Assembly: GCA_020636835.1 (NCBI GenBank)
Contig: JACJXC010000004.1
Location: forward strand, 372,001 to 436,000
Reading direction: 5' to 3'
DNA from: Bacteroidales bacterium
GTDB lineage: Bacteria > Bacteroidota > Bacteroidia > Bacteroidales > Tenuifilaceae
Length of the DNA: 64,000 nucleotides
The position numbers and the translations under genes were made by a program. Under the pieces are notes generated by a model. The model saw nothing but the letters and a program-made list of their open reading frames with translations. It made no database searches and was not told where the DNA came from. Shown here one piece after another: positions 55,970-64,000 of the stretch. Every line of letters starts with the position of its first letter. Positions within the stretch are counted from its first letter, which is position 1.

Positions 55970-57874
55970 CTAAGCCACTAAATCGTCGGAGAGCACAGCC
56001 TCCGCTACGTTTCCAGAATCGGCACAGGGAATCCGCTCGTCATCCACAAAATCCTCCTCAATCCGCAGATTATTGATGATAAAGGTCTGACGGTCGGGGG
56101 TATTCTTCCCCATGTAGAACTCGAGCAAATCGAAAATTTGGTCGTCCTTAGTAAGGCGCACGGGATCCAACCGCATATCCTCGCCAATGAAATTTTTAAA
56201 CTCATCGGGCGATATTTCACCAAGACCTTTAAACCGGGTGATTTCGGGGTTAGGCCCAAGTTCGCGAATTGCTTTCTCGCGCTCGTCGGGGGAATAGCAG
56301 TAGGATGTTTTTTTCTTATTACGAACCCTAAACAACGGGGTTTGTAGGATGAATAGGTGTCCCTGGCGGATTACCTCGGGGAAGAATTGTAGGAAGAACG
56401 ATATGAGCAGCAGGCGGATGTGCATTCCGTCCACGTCGGCATCGGTGGCTACCACAATTTTGTTGTAGCGCAGGTTGTCCATGTCGTCCTCGATATTAAG
56501 GGCGGCTTGTAGCAGGTTAAACTCCTCGTTTTCGTAAACAATTTTCTTAGTTAACCCATAGGTATTAAGCGGCTTACCCCTAAGGGAGAACACCGCCTGG
56601 GTATTAACATCGCGCGATTTGGTAATTGAACCGCTGGCCGAATCGCCCTCGGTGATAAAAAGGGTAGACTCGTCGGCACGTTTCTCGCCGGTATTGTAGT
56701 GCACCCTACAATCGCGGAGTTTCCGGTTATGTAGACTTGCCTTTTTGGCACGCTCGCGCGCCAACTTCTTAATCCCCGAGATAGCCTTCCGCTCTTTCTC
56801 CGATTCCTGAATTTTCTGGAGTAGGGTTTGTGCAATATCGGAATTTTTGTGAAGAAAATTATCGAGCGTATTTTTGATGAAATCGCCAACAAACTTGGTT
56901 ACCGAGGGGCCATCGGGTCCCATATCCTTACTCCCAAGCTTTGTTTTAGTTTGCGATTCGAATACGGGATCCTCCACCCTAACGCTTATTGCGCATATTA
57001 TAGAGGTACGAATATCGGATGGATCAAAATCTTTGCGATAAAACTCGCGAATGGTTTTCACATACGCCTCGCGGAATGCCGACAGGTGTGTTCCGCCCTG
57101 CGTTGTATGCTGTCCGTTAACGAATGTGTAGTAGTCCTCGCCATAGCCATTGCCATGTGTAATGGCCACCTCAATATCGGGTCCCTTGATATGAATCACA
57201 GGGTATAACGGCTCGCCAGAGAGATTCTCGTTTAGCAAATCGAGCAACCCGTTCCTCGACACAAACTCCTTCCCATTGAAACTAATAATCAGATTGGTAT
57301 TGAGGTAGCAGTAGTTACGGAGCATTGTCTCGATGTAATCCTGATTGTAGGAAAACTTACCAAAAACTGTTTCGTCGGGGGTAAATTCCACCATTGTACC
57401 ATTAGCATCGCCATTGGACGAGAAATCGAGCTCGTTAACCAGTTGACCTCCCGAGAACTCAACCTGCTTGGCTACACCATCGCGAATACTCTTAATCACG
57501 AACCGATACGACAATGCGTTCACCGCTTTTATACCCACACCATTCAAACCCACCGATTTTTTGAAAACCTTTGAGTCGTACTTGGCACCGGTATTCATTT
57601 TGGAGACCACATCCTTAAGTTTCCCCTGTGGAATACCGCGGCCATAATCGCGTACCATAACAGTGTAATCGGTAAGCGTAATATCAATGCGTTTTCCGAA
57701 ACCCATCATGTACTCGTCGATGGAGTTGTCGAGCACCTCCTTCAACAATATATACACACCATCGTCGGGCTGGGTACCATCGCCCAACTTACCAATATAC
57801 ATTCCCGGACGCCGACGGATATGCTCCTGCCACTCCAGGGTTTTAATACTATCCTCCGAATAAGCTGTAGTCAT
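55970..57874 (-). CDS. parE: DNA topoisomerase IV subunit B
   Basis: ParE is the ATPase subunit that pairs with ParC. The 634 residues show the GHKL ATPase motifs LKEVLDNSIDEY, RDYGRGIPQGK and GLNGVGIKAVNALS with QTKTKLG. The Toprim domain has LFITEGDSASGS, DADVDGMHIR and the C-terminal RFKGLGEISPDEF. The start ATG 57874 is preceded by GAGGAG, a good Shine-Dalgarno for this phylum. It heads the operon with parC. Confidence 0.95.
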   Translation of the reverse strand: MTTAYSEDSIKTLEWQEHIRRRPGMYIGKLGDGTQPDDGVYILLKEVLDNSIDEYMMGFGKRIDITLTDYTVMVRDYGRGIPQGKLKDVVSKMNTGAKYDSKVFKKSVGLNGVGIKAVNALSYRFVIKSIRDGVAKQVEFSGGQLVNELDFSSNGDANGTMVEFTPDETVFGKFSYNQDYIETMLRNYCYLNTNLIISFNGKEFVSRNGLLDLLNENLSGEPLYPVIHIKGPDIEVAITHGNGYGEDYYTFVNGQHTTQGGTHLSAFREAYVKTIREFYRKDFDPSDIRTSIICAISVRVEDPVFESQTKTKLGSKDMGPDGPSVTKFVGDFIKNTLDNFLHKNSDIAQTLLQKIQESEKERKAISGIKKLARERAKKASLHNRKLRDCRVHYNTGEKRADESTLFITEGDSASGSITKSRDVNTQAVFSLRGKPLNTYGLTKKIVYENEEFNLLQAALNIEDDMDNLRYNKIVVATDADVDGMHIRLLLISFFLQFFPEVIRQGHLFILQTPLFRVRNKKKTSYCYSPDEREKAIRELGPNPEITRFKGLGEISPDEFKNFIGEDMRLDPVRLTKDDQIFDLLEFYMGKNTPDRQTFIINNLRIEEDFVDDERIPCADSGNVAEAVLSDDLVA

Positions 57875-58249
57875 ACTATTCCACTCCTCGCATTAAATGT
57901 AAATAATTGAGTCGTTATCAAATACTTACATCTTTCAATAACACTAACAAACGACACTTATACAATTACGATTGCAAAAATAAGGATTAAAAAATGGGAT
58001 CAATCGCAACCATCAAATTAAATATCAACAAATGGGATTGTTTTATCAACCAATTGACATAGAGCACATTAACAACAAGCGAGCTACTTCATCAATTCTA
58101 TTAACAAACATAAGTGGACATTTACAGCAATATAATGCCATTAAAATAGCGAAACATCAAACAGGATTTAACGAATTCGGAGCTCTAAAGACGTTAATCC
58201 TTTTCGTATTTTAGGTAACTTTACGCTCTTAACTCTAACTACAGGCACA
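57875..58249. other. 375-bp intergenic region between parE and the VOC gene
   Basis: The region is AT-rich and lies between divergent genes. A 60-codon frame at 58032 has no family features and no typical start context. No repeat or RNA was found. Confidence 0.5.
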
Positions 58250-58711
58250 ATGAAACTCCACTCCATAGCCCTTTTTGTAAAGGATATCGAAAAGTCAAAA
58301 GAGTTCTACACCAACTTGCTCAACCTTAGCATTGAGCACGATTTCGGGAAGAATGTCATTCTATCGAACGGAGTTACTATTTGGGAAATTCAGGAATCGC
58401 ACATAATCAGTAAAGAATTAGAAACAGCCAACCGCTCAAACAGATTTGAGCTATACTTTGAGGACGAAAATATCGACAGCATCTACTCAAAATTGGAGCA
58501 AAGCAAAATATTGTTTCTGCATGGTATCCACGCCGAACCGTGGGGGCAACGAACCTTCCGATTCTTCGACCCCGACAACCATTTAATTGAGGTCGGTGAA
58601 CCACTGGAGGTTTTTGTAACGAACATGCACAAACAGGGCTTGAGTGCTGACCAAATATCAACAAAGAGTGGAATTCCCATCGCCACGGTTAACAGATTAC
58701 TAAACACATAA
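58250..58711 (+). CDS. VOC (glyoxalase/bleomycin resistance) superfamily protein with short helical tail
   Basis: The 153 residues are one VOC unit: HSIALFVKDIEKSKEFYTNLLNL with the metal-His position, ELYFEDENIDSIYSKLE, and WGQRTFRFFDPDNHLIEVGEP with the second metal Glu/His region. After residue 125 a roughly 30-residue tail (KQGLSADQISTKSGIPIATVNRLL) resembles a helix-turn-helix. VOC enzymes act on small molecules or antibiotics; the substrate is unknown. The stop is two bases before the arfB start, suggesting one transcript with it. Confidence 0.88.
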   Translation: MKLHSIALFVKDIEKSKEFYTNLLNLSIEHDFGKNVILSNGVTIWEIQESHIISKELETANRSNRFELYFEDENIDSIYSKLEQSKILFLHGIHAEPWGQRTFRFFDPDNHLIEVGEPLEVFVTNMHKQGLSADQISTKSGIPIATVNRLLNT

Positions 58712-58713
58712 GA

Positions 58714-59133
58714 ATGGAACTAGACGTACTTCAAAATAGAGATTTTAGCAGCGAATTTAAGTTCAGCACATCGCGCAGCGGAGGTCCCGGAGGGCAAAAC
58801 GTGAACAAGGTAAGCACCAAGGTTGAACTACGGTTCAACGTTATTGAATCCTTACTGCTTTGGGCCGACGAAAAGGAAATCGTTCTAAAAAAACTGCAAA
58901 ACAAGATAAACAAGGAGGGGGAGCTGGTTTTGGTTTCGCAATCGGAGCGCTCGCAGCTGGGGAACAAGGAAAGAGTGATCGAGAAATTTTACACCCTGCT
59001 CCGAAAAACGCTAACGCCACAAAAACTGCGCAAGCCCACCAAGCAAACCAAAGCATCGAAGGAGAAGCGGTTACAAAGTAAAAAGTTGAACTCCGAAAAG
59101 AAAATCCGACGGAAATCTTTTGATTCAGAATAA
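58714..59133 (+). CDS. arfB: Alternative ribosome-rescue hydrolase ArfB (YaeJ)
   Basis: ArfB releases nascent chains from ribosomes stalled without a stop codon. The 139 residues carry the GGQ motif in STSRSGGPGGQNVNKVSTKVEL and a basic C-terminal tail (LRKPTKQTKASKEKRLQSKKLNSEKKIRRKSF) that enters the mRNA channel. It is the short form, with no RF1-like N-terminal domains. It starts two bases after the VOC gene. Confidence 0.95.
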   Translation: MELDVLQNRDFSSEFKFSTSRSGGPGGQNVNKVSTKVELRFNVIESLLLWADEKEIVLKKLQNKINKEGELVLVSQSERSQLGNKERVIEKFYTLLRKTLTPQKLRKPTKQTKASKEKRLQSKKLNSEKKIRRKSFDSE

Positions 59134-59169
59134 AGAGGGAATCAACCATAACTCAAAATAAATAGCACT

Positions 59170-59457
59170 ATGTACCTAGTCCTAGTAACCTATATCAAGC
59201 CAATAGAGGAAGTTGAAATGCACCTTGCCAATCATCGGGCATTCCTCGATCGGTTCTACACCTCAGGAAACCTAATTTGCTCGGGGCCGCAGAACCCACG
59301 TACCGGGGGGCTGTTGCTTGCAAACTTTACAAACACCGACGCGGTTTGGGAATTCATCCAGAAAGATCCATACCACATTAACGGAATCGCAAAGTACGAA
59401 GTAATTGAGTTCAACCCGGTAAAGTATGCAAAACAATTTGAGCCATTTGTAAAATAG
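59170..59457 (+). CDS. YciI-family protein
   Basis: The 95 residues form a ferredoxin-like YciI domain: YLVLVTYIKPIEEVEMHLANHRAFLDRF with the conserved His/Arg near 22-27, then GPQNPRTGGLLLANF, and the C-terminal DPYHINGIAKYEVIEFNPVKY, which holds the DPF/DPY motif. The family is often linked to dehalogenase-like or small-molecule chemistry. Its role here is unknown. It lies 36 bases downstream of arfB. Confidence 0.9.
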   Translation: MYLVLVTYIKPIEEVEMHLANHRAFLDRFYTSGNLICSGPQNPRTGGLLLANFTNTDAVWEFIQKDPYHINGIAKYEVIEFNPVKYAKQFEPFVK

Positions 59458-59620
59458 GGAGAATTCGATACAGGACAATTCCTGTTGATAAAAAGAGCCC
59501 CCTTCGAGTTACATTGACTAACCGTTTATTTCGTGCCAACATGATATACAACACCATAGGGTTACGAAAAAAATTGTAGGTTTGCAATCGATTTATACGA
59601 AAGCAAAAAAAACACAAAGC

Positions 59621-60994
59621 ATGGCAGCAAAACCATCCATTCCGAAAGGAACCCGCGACTTTGGCCCCGAACAAATGGTTCGGCGCAACTATATTTTCGA
59701 CACCATACGGCAGGTATTCAACCGGTACGGCTACCAACCCATCGAAACCCCTGCCATGGAAAACCTAAGCACCCTACTAGGGAAGTACGGCGACGAGGGC
59801 GATAAGCTCCTTTTCAAAATCCTCAACTCCGGCGACTTTATCGATAAGGTTGATGCAAACAAATTAAAACCGGGCAACTCAAACGCAATTGCTCTGGATA
59901 TTAGCGAAAAAGGGCTACGATACGACCTAACAGTGCCCTTTGCCCGCTTTGTGGTACAGAATCAGAACGACATCACATTCCCTTTTAAACGCTACCAAAT
60001 ACAACCGGTATGGCGTGCCGACAGACCACAGAAGGGTCGATACCGCGAATTTTACCAATGCGACGTTGATGTGATTGGCTCCAACTCGCTGCTCAACGAA
60101 ACCGAGTTGGCACTCATCATTAACGAAGTATTTGAGAAGCTTAAGATCCGAACAATACTAAAGCTCAACAACCGAAAAATTCTTAGCGGGATAGCCGAGG
60201 TAATTGGAGAATCGCAAAGGCTCACCGATATTACCGTGGCCATCGATAAAATTGAGAAGATTGGGCTCGAAGCGGTAAACAATGAGCTCCGCTCGAAAGG
60301 CGTGGCCGAAGATGCCATTGTAAAACTGCAACCAATAATCACACTGAGTGGCACCAATACCGAGAAGTTGGACACGCTCAAGGGTGTCTTGGCCATGTCG
60401 GAAACCGGACTACGGGGAATAACCGAAATGGAGGAGATACTGGGCTATATTGCAGAAAACGGATCGCTGACGACCACAATAGAGATAGACCTGTCGCTGG
60501 CCCGTGGGCTGAACTACTACACCGGAGCAATTTTTGAGGTAAAAGCCGCCGATACCGAAATGGGAAGCATTTGCGGGGGCGGACGCTACGACGACCTAAC
60601 CGGGATATTCGGTCTTAAAAACGTTAGCGGCGTTGGTGTTTCATTTGGTGCCGACCGAATTTACGATGTTATGCTTCAGCTAAACCTATTCCCCGAAAGC
60701 CTACTCGCCTCAACACAGGTGATGTTCGCCAACTTCGGCAACAAGGAGGCTGCCTACTGTCTTAAAGCCATAAGGGCGCTCCGAGATTCCGGCATTAGCA
60801 CCGAACTGTACCCCGATGCGGCCAAAATGAAGAAACAATTCGATTACGCCAATGGCCATAAAATTAAATTTGTGGTTATTGCAGGCGATAACGAGGTAAA
60901 GGAAAACCTCCTATCTGTTAAAAATATGGAAACAGGACAGCAAACCACCATTGCCTACAGCCAAATATCGAATTACATAAGCGAAAACATATAA
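59621..60994 (+). CDS. hisS: Histidine-tRNA ligase
   Basis: It charges tRNA-His. The 457 residues (ATG 59621; the TTG at 59582 is less likely) have class II motif 1 around YGYQPIETPAMENL, motif 2 FKRYQIQPVWRADRPQKGRYREFYQCDVD, the His-specific RGLNYYTGAIFEV, motif 3 GVSFGADRIYDVM, and a C-terminal anticodon-binding domain. It precedes hutH, a histidine catabolic gene, by 79 bases on the same strand. Confidence 0.96.
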   Translation: MAAKPSIPKGTRDFGPEQMVRRNYIFDTIRQVFNRYGYQPIETPAMENLSTLLGKYGDEGDKLLFKILNSGDFIDKVDANKLKPGNSNAIALDISEKGLRYDLTVPFARFVVQNQNDITFPFKRYQIQPVWRADRPQKGRYREFYQCDVDVIGSNSLLNETELALIINEVFEKLKIRTILKLNNRKILSGIAEVIGESQRLTDITVAIDKIEKIGLEAVNNELRSKGVAEDAIVKLQPIITLSGTNTEKLDTLKGVLAMSETGLRGITEMEEILGYIAENGSLTTTIEIDLSLARGLNYYTGAIFEVKAADTEMGSICGGGRYDDLTGIFGLKNVSGVGVSFGADRIYDVMLQLNLFPESLLASTQVMFANFGNKEAAYCLKAIRALRDSGISTELYPDAAKMKKQFDYANGHKIKFVVIAGDNEVKENLLSVKNMETGQQTTIAYSQISNYISENI

Positions 60995-61073
60995 AGCAAC
61001 GCAAACCGAGCCGCGATATAAGCACTAACATCAATACGAACAATACATTAACAACAAAATACAACCTATACAA

Positions 61074-62570
61074 ATGAAAATTCACCAAATATCACCAAAA
61101 CCATTAACCTGGGAGTTAATGGACAATCTAATCCATACACAGCACAAGCTGGAGCTATCGGAGGAATCGATCAACCTAATCAACAAATGCCGCAACTACC
61201 TCGACTCCAAAATGGAGAACGAGAGTGCCCCAATTTACGGAATCACCACCGGGTTCGGATCGCTTTGCAACCACACAATATCCAAGGATGAGCTATCGCA
61301 ACTGCAGAACAACCTGGTTATGTCGCACGCCTGCAGCACTGGCGACGAGGTGGCTCCCGAAATCATTAAGTTAATGCTTTTCCTTAAAGCCCATGCCCTA
61401 TCACTGGGACATTCTGGCGTTCAGGTGGAAACCGTTCAACGGATTATCGATCTTTACAACAACAATATTCTCCCCATAGTTTACGACCGTGGATCGCTAG
61501 GCGCATCGGGCGATTTAGCCCCACTGGCAAACCTTTTCCTACCCTTAATCGGAATGGGCGAGGTACGCCACAACGGAACCATTAAGCCAGCAGCCGACGT
61601 GCTGAAACAGATGAACTGGAAACCCATTGAGCTCCAATCGAAGGAAGGATTGGCTCTGCTTAACGGAACACAGTTTATGAGTTCGCACGGGGTGTACGCC
61701 ATGGTTAAGGCCTTTAAGATTGCCAAAATTGCCGATATTATCGGGGCCGTATCGCTAGAAGGATTCGATGGCCGTATCGACCCATTCCATGCCAATATAC
61801 AAAACGTCCGTCCACATCAAGGCCAAATTGAAACCGCGCGCAACATGCGTAAAATACTGGACGGCAGCGAGTTAATTTCGCGACCAAAAAAACATGTTCA
61901 GGATCCATACTCGTTCCGCTGCATGCCTCAAGTTCACGGAGCTTCTAAGGATGCTATAAACTACGTGGCGGGGGTACTCCTCACCGAGATTAACTCCGTT
62001 ACCGACAACCCAACCATTTGGCCCGACGAAGATTTGGTTATCTCCGGGGGTAATTTCCACGGACAACCGCTGGCACTAGCCTACGATTTTCTGGCCATAG
62101 CGCTTGCTGAGATCGCAAACATCTCCGAAAGACGCACCGCCCAACTAATATTCGGACTGCGCGGCCTGCCCGAATTCCTAGTGGCCAACCCAGGGTTGAA
62201 CTCTGGCTTCATGATTCCACAGTACGCAGCCGCAGCAATGGTTAGCCAGAACAAGCAGTTGTGCACTCCAGCTTCGGTCGACTCCATTGTGTCGTCGAAC
62301 GGCCAGGAGGATCACGTAAGCATGGGAGCCAATGCAGCTACAAAACTGCTAAGAGTAACCGACAATACGGAACGAGTTTTAGCCATCGAGCTTTTTAATG
62401 GAGCCCAGGCATTGGAGTTCCGTCGTCCGGCAAAATCGTCACCCTACATCGAGGAATTTATTGCGGAGTACCGTCAAATTGTACCATTCGTAACCCTCGA
62501 CAAGGTTATGTACAAGGAGATTGAAAAAACTGTAGAGTTCATCCGTCAAGGATGCTTCGAAGGGTTATAG
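61074..62570 (+). CDS. hutH: Histidine ammonia-lyase
   Basis: It deaminates histidine to urocanate. The 498 residues contain the MIO-forming Ala144-Ser145-Gly146 in GSLGASGDLAPLANL, YGITTGFGSL with the catalytic Tyr, LLNGTQFMSS, and QDPYSFRCMPQVHGA, as in histidine ammonia-lyase rather than phenylalanine or tyrosine enzymes. No hutU or hutI follows in the window, so other Hut genes must be elsewhere if the pathway is complete. It ends in a hairpin shared with the convergent gene. Confidence 0.95.
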   Translation: MKIHQISPKPLTWELMDNLIHTQHKLELSEESINLINKCRNYLDSKMENESAPIYGITTGFGSLCNHTISKDELSQLQNNLVMSHACSTGDEVAPEIIKLMLFLKAHALSLGHSGVQVETVQRIIDLYNNNILPIVYDRGSLGASGDLAPLANLFLPLIGMGEVRHNGTIKPAADVLKQMNWKPIELQSKEGLALLNGTQFMSSHGVYAMVKAFKIAKIADIIGAVSLEGFDGRIDPFHANIQNVRPHQGQIETARNMRKILDGSELISRPKKHVQDPYSFRCMPQVHGASKDAINYVAGVLLTEINSVTDNPTIWPDEDLVISGGNFHGQPLALAYDFLAIALAEIANISERRTAQLIFGLRGLPEFLVANPGLNSGFMIPQYAAAAMVSQNKQLCTPASVDSIVSSNGQEDHVSMGANAATKLLRVTDNTERVLAIELFNGAQALEFRRPAKSSPYIEEFIAEYRQIVPFVTLDKVMYKEIEKTVEFIRQGCFEGL

Positions 62571-62581
62571 GCAATAACTAT

Positions 62582-62610
62582 GAATCCTCGGGGAATAGCC
62601 CTGAGGATTC
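62582..62610. terminator. Terminator between hutH and the SiaC-like gene
   Basis: GAATCCTCGGGG pairs with CCCTGAGGATTC around AATAG, followed by ATCTTTT on the plus strand. It can serve both convergent genes. Confidence 0.75.
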
Positions 62611-62615
62611 ATCTT

Positions 62616-63023
62616 TTAATTTATCTCAACTATCTCGATAGGGAGTTTAATCACCGCATTCAGCTCGCGAGCCCAATCGCGCATATCGGTATCGTCGGAT
62701 TCGTAATGGCATATCACGGCCACCTCCAACCCATTGGCGAACAAATCCTCCAACTGCTTCAACAGCATTCCAAGGTAGTGCTCGGAGCAGCAATTAACAA
62801 AAGTTAGGTAGAAGTTTACCGTAATCTTGGCGGGACTATACTCCGCAGTGTATGTTTTGAACCACCGGAGAATAGGGGCGAAAAAGGACTGAGGATCGCT
62901 GAGAATCAAATTCCCAATCATCGAAATATCACCGCTACTAGTTGAACAAATAACCTCAGGGGTTTCAGTTGTTGCAGGGATGTGCAGGTTTATCAAATCC
63001 ACCAAATTATCACTCACACTCAT
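62616..63023 (-). CDS. SiaC-like protein (DUF1987 domain)
   Basis: The 135 residues follow the DUF1987/SiaC pattern. A TP segment (ETPEVICSTSSGDISMIGNLILSDP) is followed by FFAPILRWFKTY, then NFYLTFVNCCSEHYLGMLLKQLEDL and CHYESDDTDMRDWARELNAVI. SiaC is the phospho-switched protein that controls SiaD diguanylate cyclase in biofilm signalling in Pseudomonas. At the family's phosphorylation site (NTSS) this protein has NCCS, so the usual Thr is absent. It stands alone on the minus strand, with no kinase or phosphatase gene nearby. The role here is unknown. Confidence 0.82.
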   Translation of the reverse strand: MSVSDNLVDLINLHIPATTETPEVICSTSSGDISMIGNLILSDPQSFFAPILRWFKTYTAEYSPAKITVNFYLTFVNCCSEHYLGMLLKQLEDLFANGLEVAVICHYESDDTDMRDWARELNAVIKLPIEIVEIN

Positions 63024-63112
63024 AATAGGTTAGGTTAAGGGTTCGGAACAAATGTAAAAAAAAGTTTGAACCAAACGGAGGTTCAAACAAAAAATTACAA
63101 GAAAACAGCAAA

Positions 63113-63568
63113 CTACTTATTCTGCCCCGATTCCTTAATCTTTTTCAGCAGATAATCCTTAAACTCGTAGTTGGACTGGTAAAGCAGCATGATTTTCTTA
63201 GCCGGAATAATCGCCTTCAACTTCACGTTGAACTCGGCGAGCAGTTCGGTTTCCTGCCTATGTGAATTAACGTATCGGTTGGTATAGACAATAATATCAG
63301 CTTCAGAAAGTTTATGGCTATCCTTTTCGAACTCATCAACCAATTTACGGCGCGAGGTAAGTATGGAATTTTTACGATCCCAGTAATCATCGTAAAGCGG
63401 CCAGAACTGTTTGGCCTCGTCGGGGGTAAGCCCCATTTTTTTGGTCAAAAAAGCCATCTTCTCGGCCTTAAGAGCCTTCTCGCTGTCGGTTTTAACAGTT
63501 TGAGCCGACAACGGTAATCCCAAAGCACACAGGACGAAAACAAGAAGTATGGAGTATAAAAACCTCAT
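63113..63568 (-). CDS. Exported Spy/CpxP-like protein
   Basis: The 151 residues start with a signal peptide (LYSILLVFVLCALGLPLSAQ) and then form charged amphipathic helices: AFLTKKMGLTPDEAKQFWPLYDDYWDRKNSI, RRKLVDEFEKD, and FNVKLKAIIPAKKIMLLYQSNYEFK. The MxLTPxEAxxFWPxY pattern is seen in the LTXXQ/Spy-like chaperones that accompany ECF sigma/anti-sigma pairs in Bacteroidota. The start overlaps the upstream gene by 4 bases (ATGA), so the two are coupled. Its function is probably periplasmic chaperoning or sensing of envelope stress, an inference. Confidence 0.85.
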   Translation of the reverse strand: MRFLYSILLVFVLCALGLPLSAQTVKTDSEKALKAEKMAFLTKKMGLTPDEAKQFWPLYDDYWDRKNSILTSRRKLVDEFEKDSHKLSEADIIVYTNRYVNSHRQETELLAEFNVKLKAIIPAKKIMLLYQSNYEFKDYLLKKIKESGQNK

Positions 63569-64000
63569 GGTTGAACCTCCTTTTTTTCGTCAATAATTGT
63601 GATGCAATTATTACTACGAACATAGTACCTACGGTACATTTCCTCAGTGGCCTCATCGAGGGCATCCTGTTTCTGCTTGTCCTCAATTGCTCGGTACAGG
63701 TCAATATCATCAAAATCGGAAATAGAACGGCTAACAATCTCCACGTAATCGGTTCCATTCGATTTGGAATCGGGTTGATTCAACGGGCGCGACAGGTAGT
63801 ACCCAAAGTAAGCCAGCACAGCCATGAATGCAAAACCGGCAGCGAAAGCAAGCTGCGACCGGAATGCGCCCATCCAAACCTCCTTGATTTTGGGTTGTGT
63901 TGCAGTGGATGCCGAAATTTTATCCTGAACCCGCATGGGTAATGTATCAAAATAGCCATTGGGTACAGAAAAAGGCAACTCCCGCCCCGCCTCAAAACCA
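63565..64000 (-). CDS. Single-span membrane protein, probable anti-sigma-like (partial, cut by window end)
   Basis: The frame runs off the end of the window. The visible part reads ELPFSVPNGYFDTLPMRVQDKI, a segment typical of bacteroidetal proteins encoded behind ECF sigma factor genes. A membrane helix follows (about 45-60 residues into the visible part, LAFAAGFAFMAVLAYFGYYL), and then an acidic periplasmic part. The TTG at 63978 is not needed as a start, because the frame continues upstream without a stop. It overlaps the Spy-like gene by 4 bases. I would look for a sigma factor gene just beyond base 64000. Confidence 0.7.
   Translation of the reverse strand, partial: GFEAGRELPFSVPNGYFDTLPMRVQDKISASTATQPKIKEVWMGAFRSQLAFAAGFAFMAVLAYFGYYLSRPLNQPDSKSNGTDYVEIVSRSISDFDDIDLYRAIEDKQKQDALDEATEEMYRRYYVRSNNCITIIDEKKEVQP

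Noticed and set aside
58032..58214. 60-codon frame between parE and the VOC gene
   Set aside because: No family features, no ribosome site, and composition like the AT-rich intergenic DNA around it.

Overview
The window looks like a chromosomal segment of a Bacteroidota bacterium, most likely of the order Bacteroidales. The evidence is: several exact copies of the phylum-specific -7 promoter element TAnnTTTG; few Shine-Dalgarno sequences; a PorX/PorW (SprE) type IX secretion pair next to tsaE and ald; bacteroidetal topoisomerase IV, rhomboid and DUF2807 proteins; and a type II-C CRISPR repeat, tracrRNA and Cas1 of the kind found in this phylum. I cannot name the genus. No rRNA or tRNA gene was seen.

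1-9197, accessory island. It lies between the 3' end of recX and the HIT/greA pair. It holds a ruined type II-C CRISPR-Cas locus in the usual order: tracrRNA (minus strand, apparently intact, with its own consensus promoter), cas9 (all catalytic motifs still recognisable but broken by many frameshifts), cas1 and cas2 (both intact), and a relic array at 8567-9006 with one complete 46-bp repeat, one truncated repeat and one 30-nt spacer. The locus has been colonised by REP-type palindromes and their RAYT (Y1) transposase, which sits exactly between cas9 and cas1; one palindrome lies in frame inside the transposase gene. A LysR regulator and a YeiH-family exporter separate cas2 from the array relic. 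The exporter has a clear LysR-type operator/promoter and a leader that folds on paper into a three-way junction.

9198-28730, mostly housekeeping and envelope genes. These are a HIT hydrolase, greA with an attenuator-like hairpin, a small membrane protein, a lipoprotein and an LtaS-like sulfatase (all minus); then a hybrid histidine kinase, a coiled-coil lipoprotein, a frameshifted PorW/SprE gene directly before porX, tsaE, ald, a TonB-like protein (minus), rpsP-rimM, an acyl-CoA thioesterase, a CapD/WbpM-type sugar dehydratase and a DUF2807 adhesin-like protein.

28795-35802, a surface polysaccharide region (mainly minus). It carries the tRNA t6A enzyme TsaC/Sua5, a GT4 glycosyltransferase, two sister GT2 glycosyltransferases (one fused to a GT4), a truncated third GT2 copy and a second LtaS-like sulfatase.

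35896-64000, core metabolism, envelope and genome maintenance: dapD, an S9 glutamyl-endopeptidase-like protease, a PLP dehydratase, an endonuclease/exonuclease/phosphatase protein, two rhomboid proteases, mutL, an AlkA-like glycosylase, upp, folK, sppA, lpxK, a purine nucleoside phosphorylase, aroK, parC-parE, a VOC protein, arfB, a YciI protein, hisS, hutH, a SiaC-like protein, and a Spy-like protein overlapping a membrane protein that runs off the end. Good intrinsic terminators mark most of the convergent ends.
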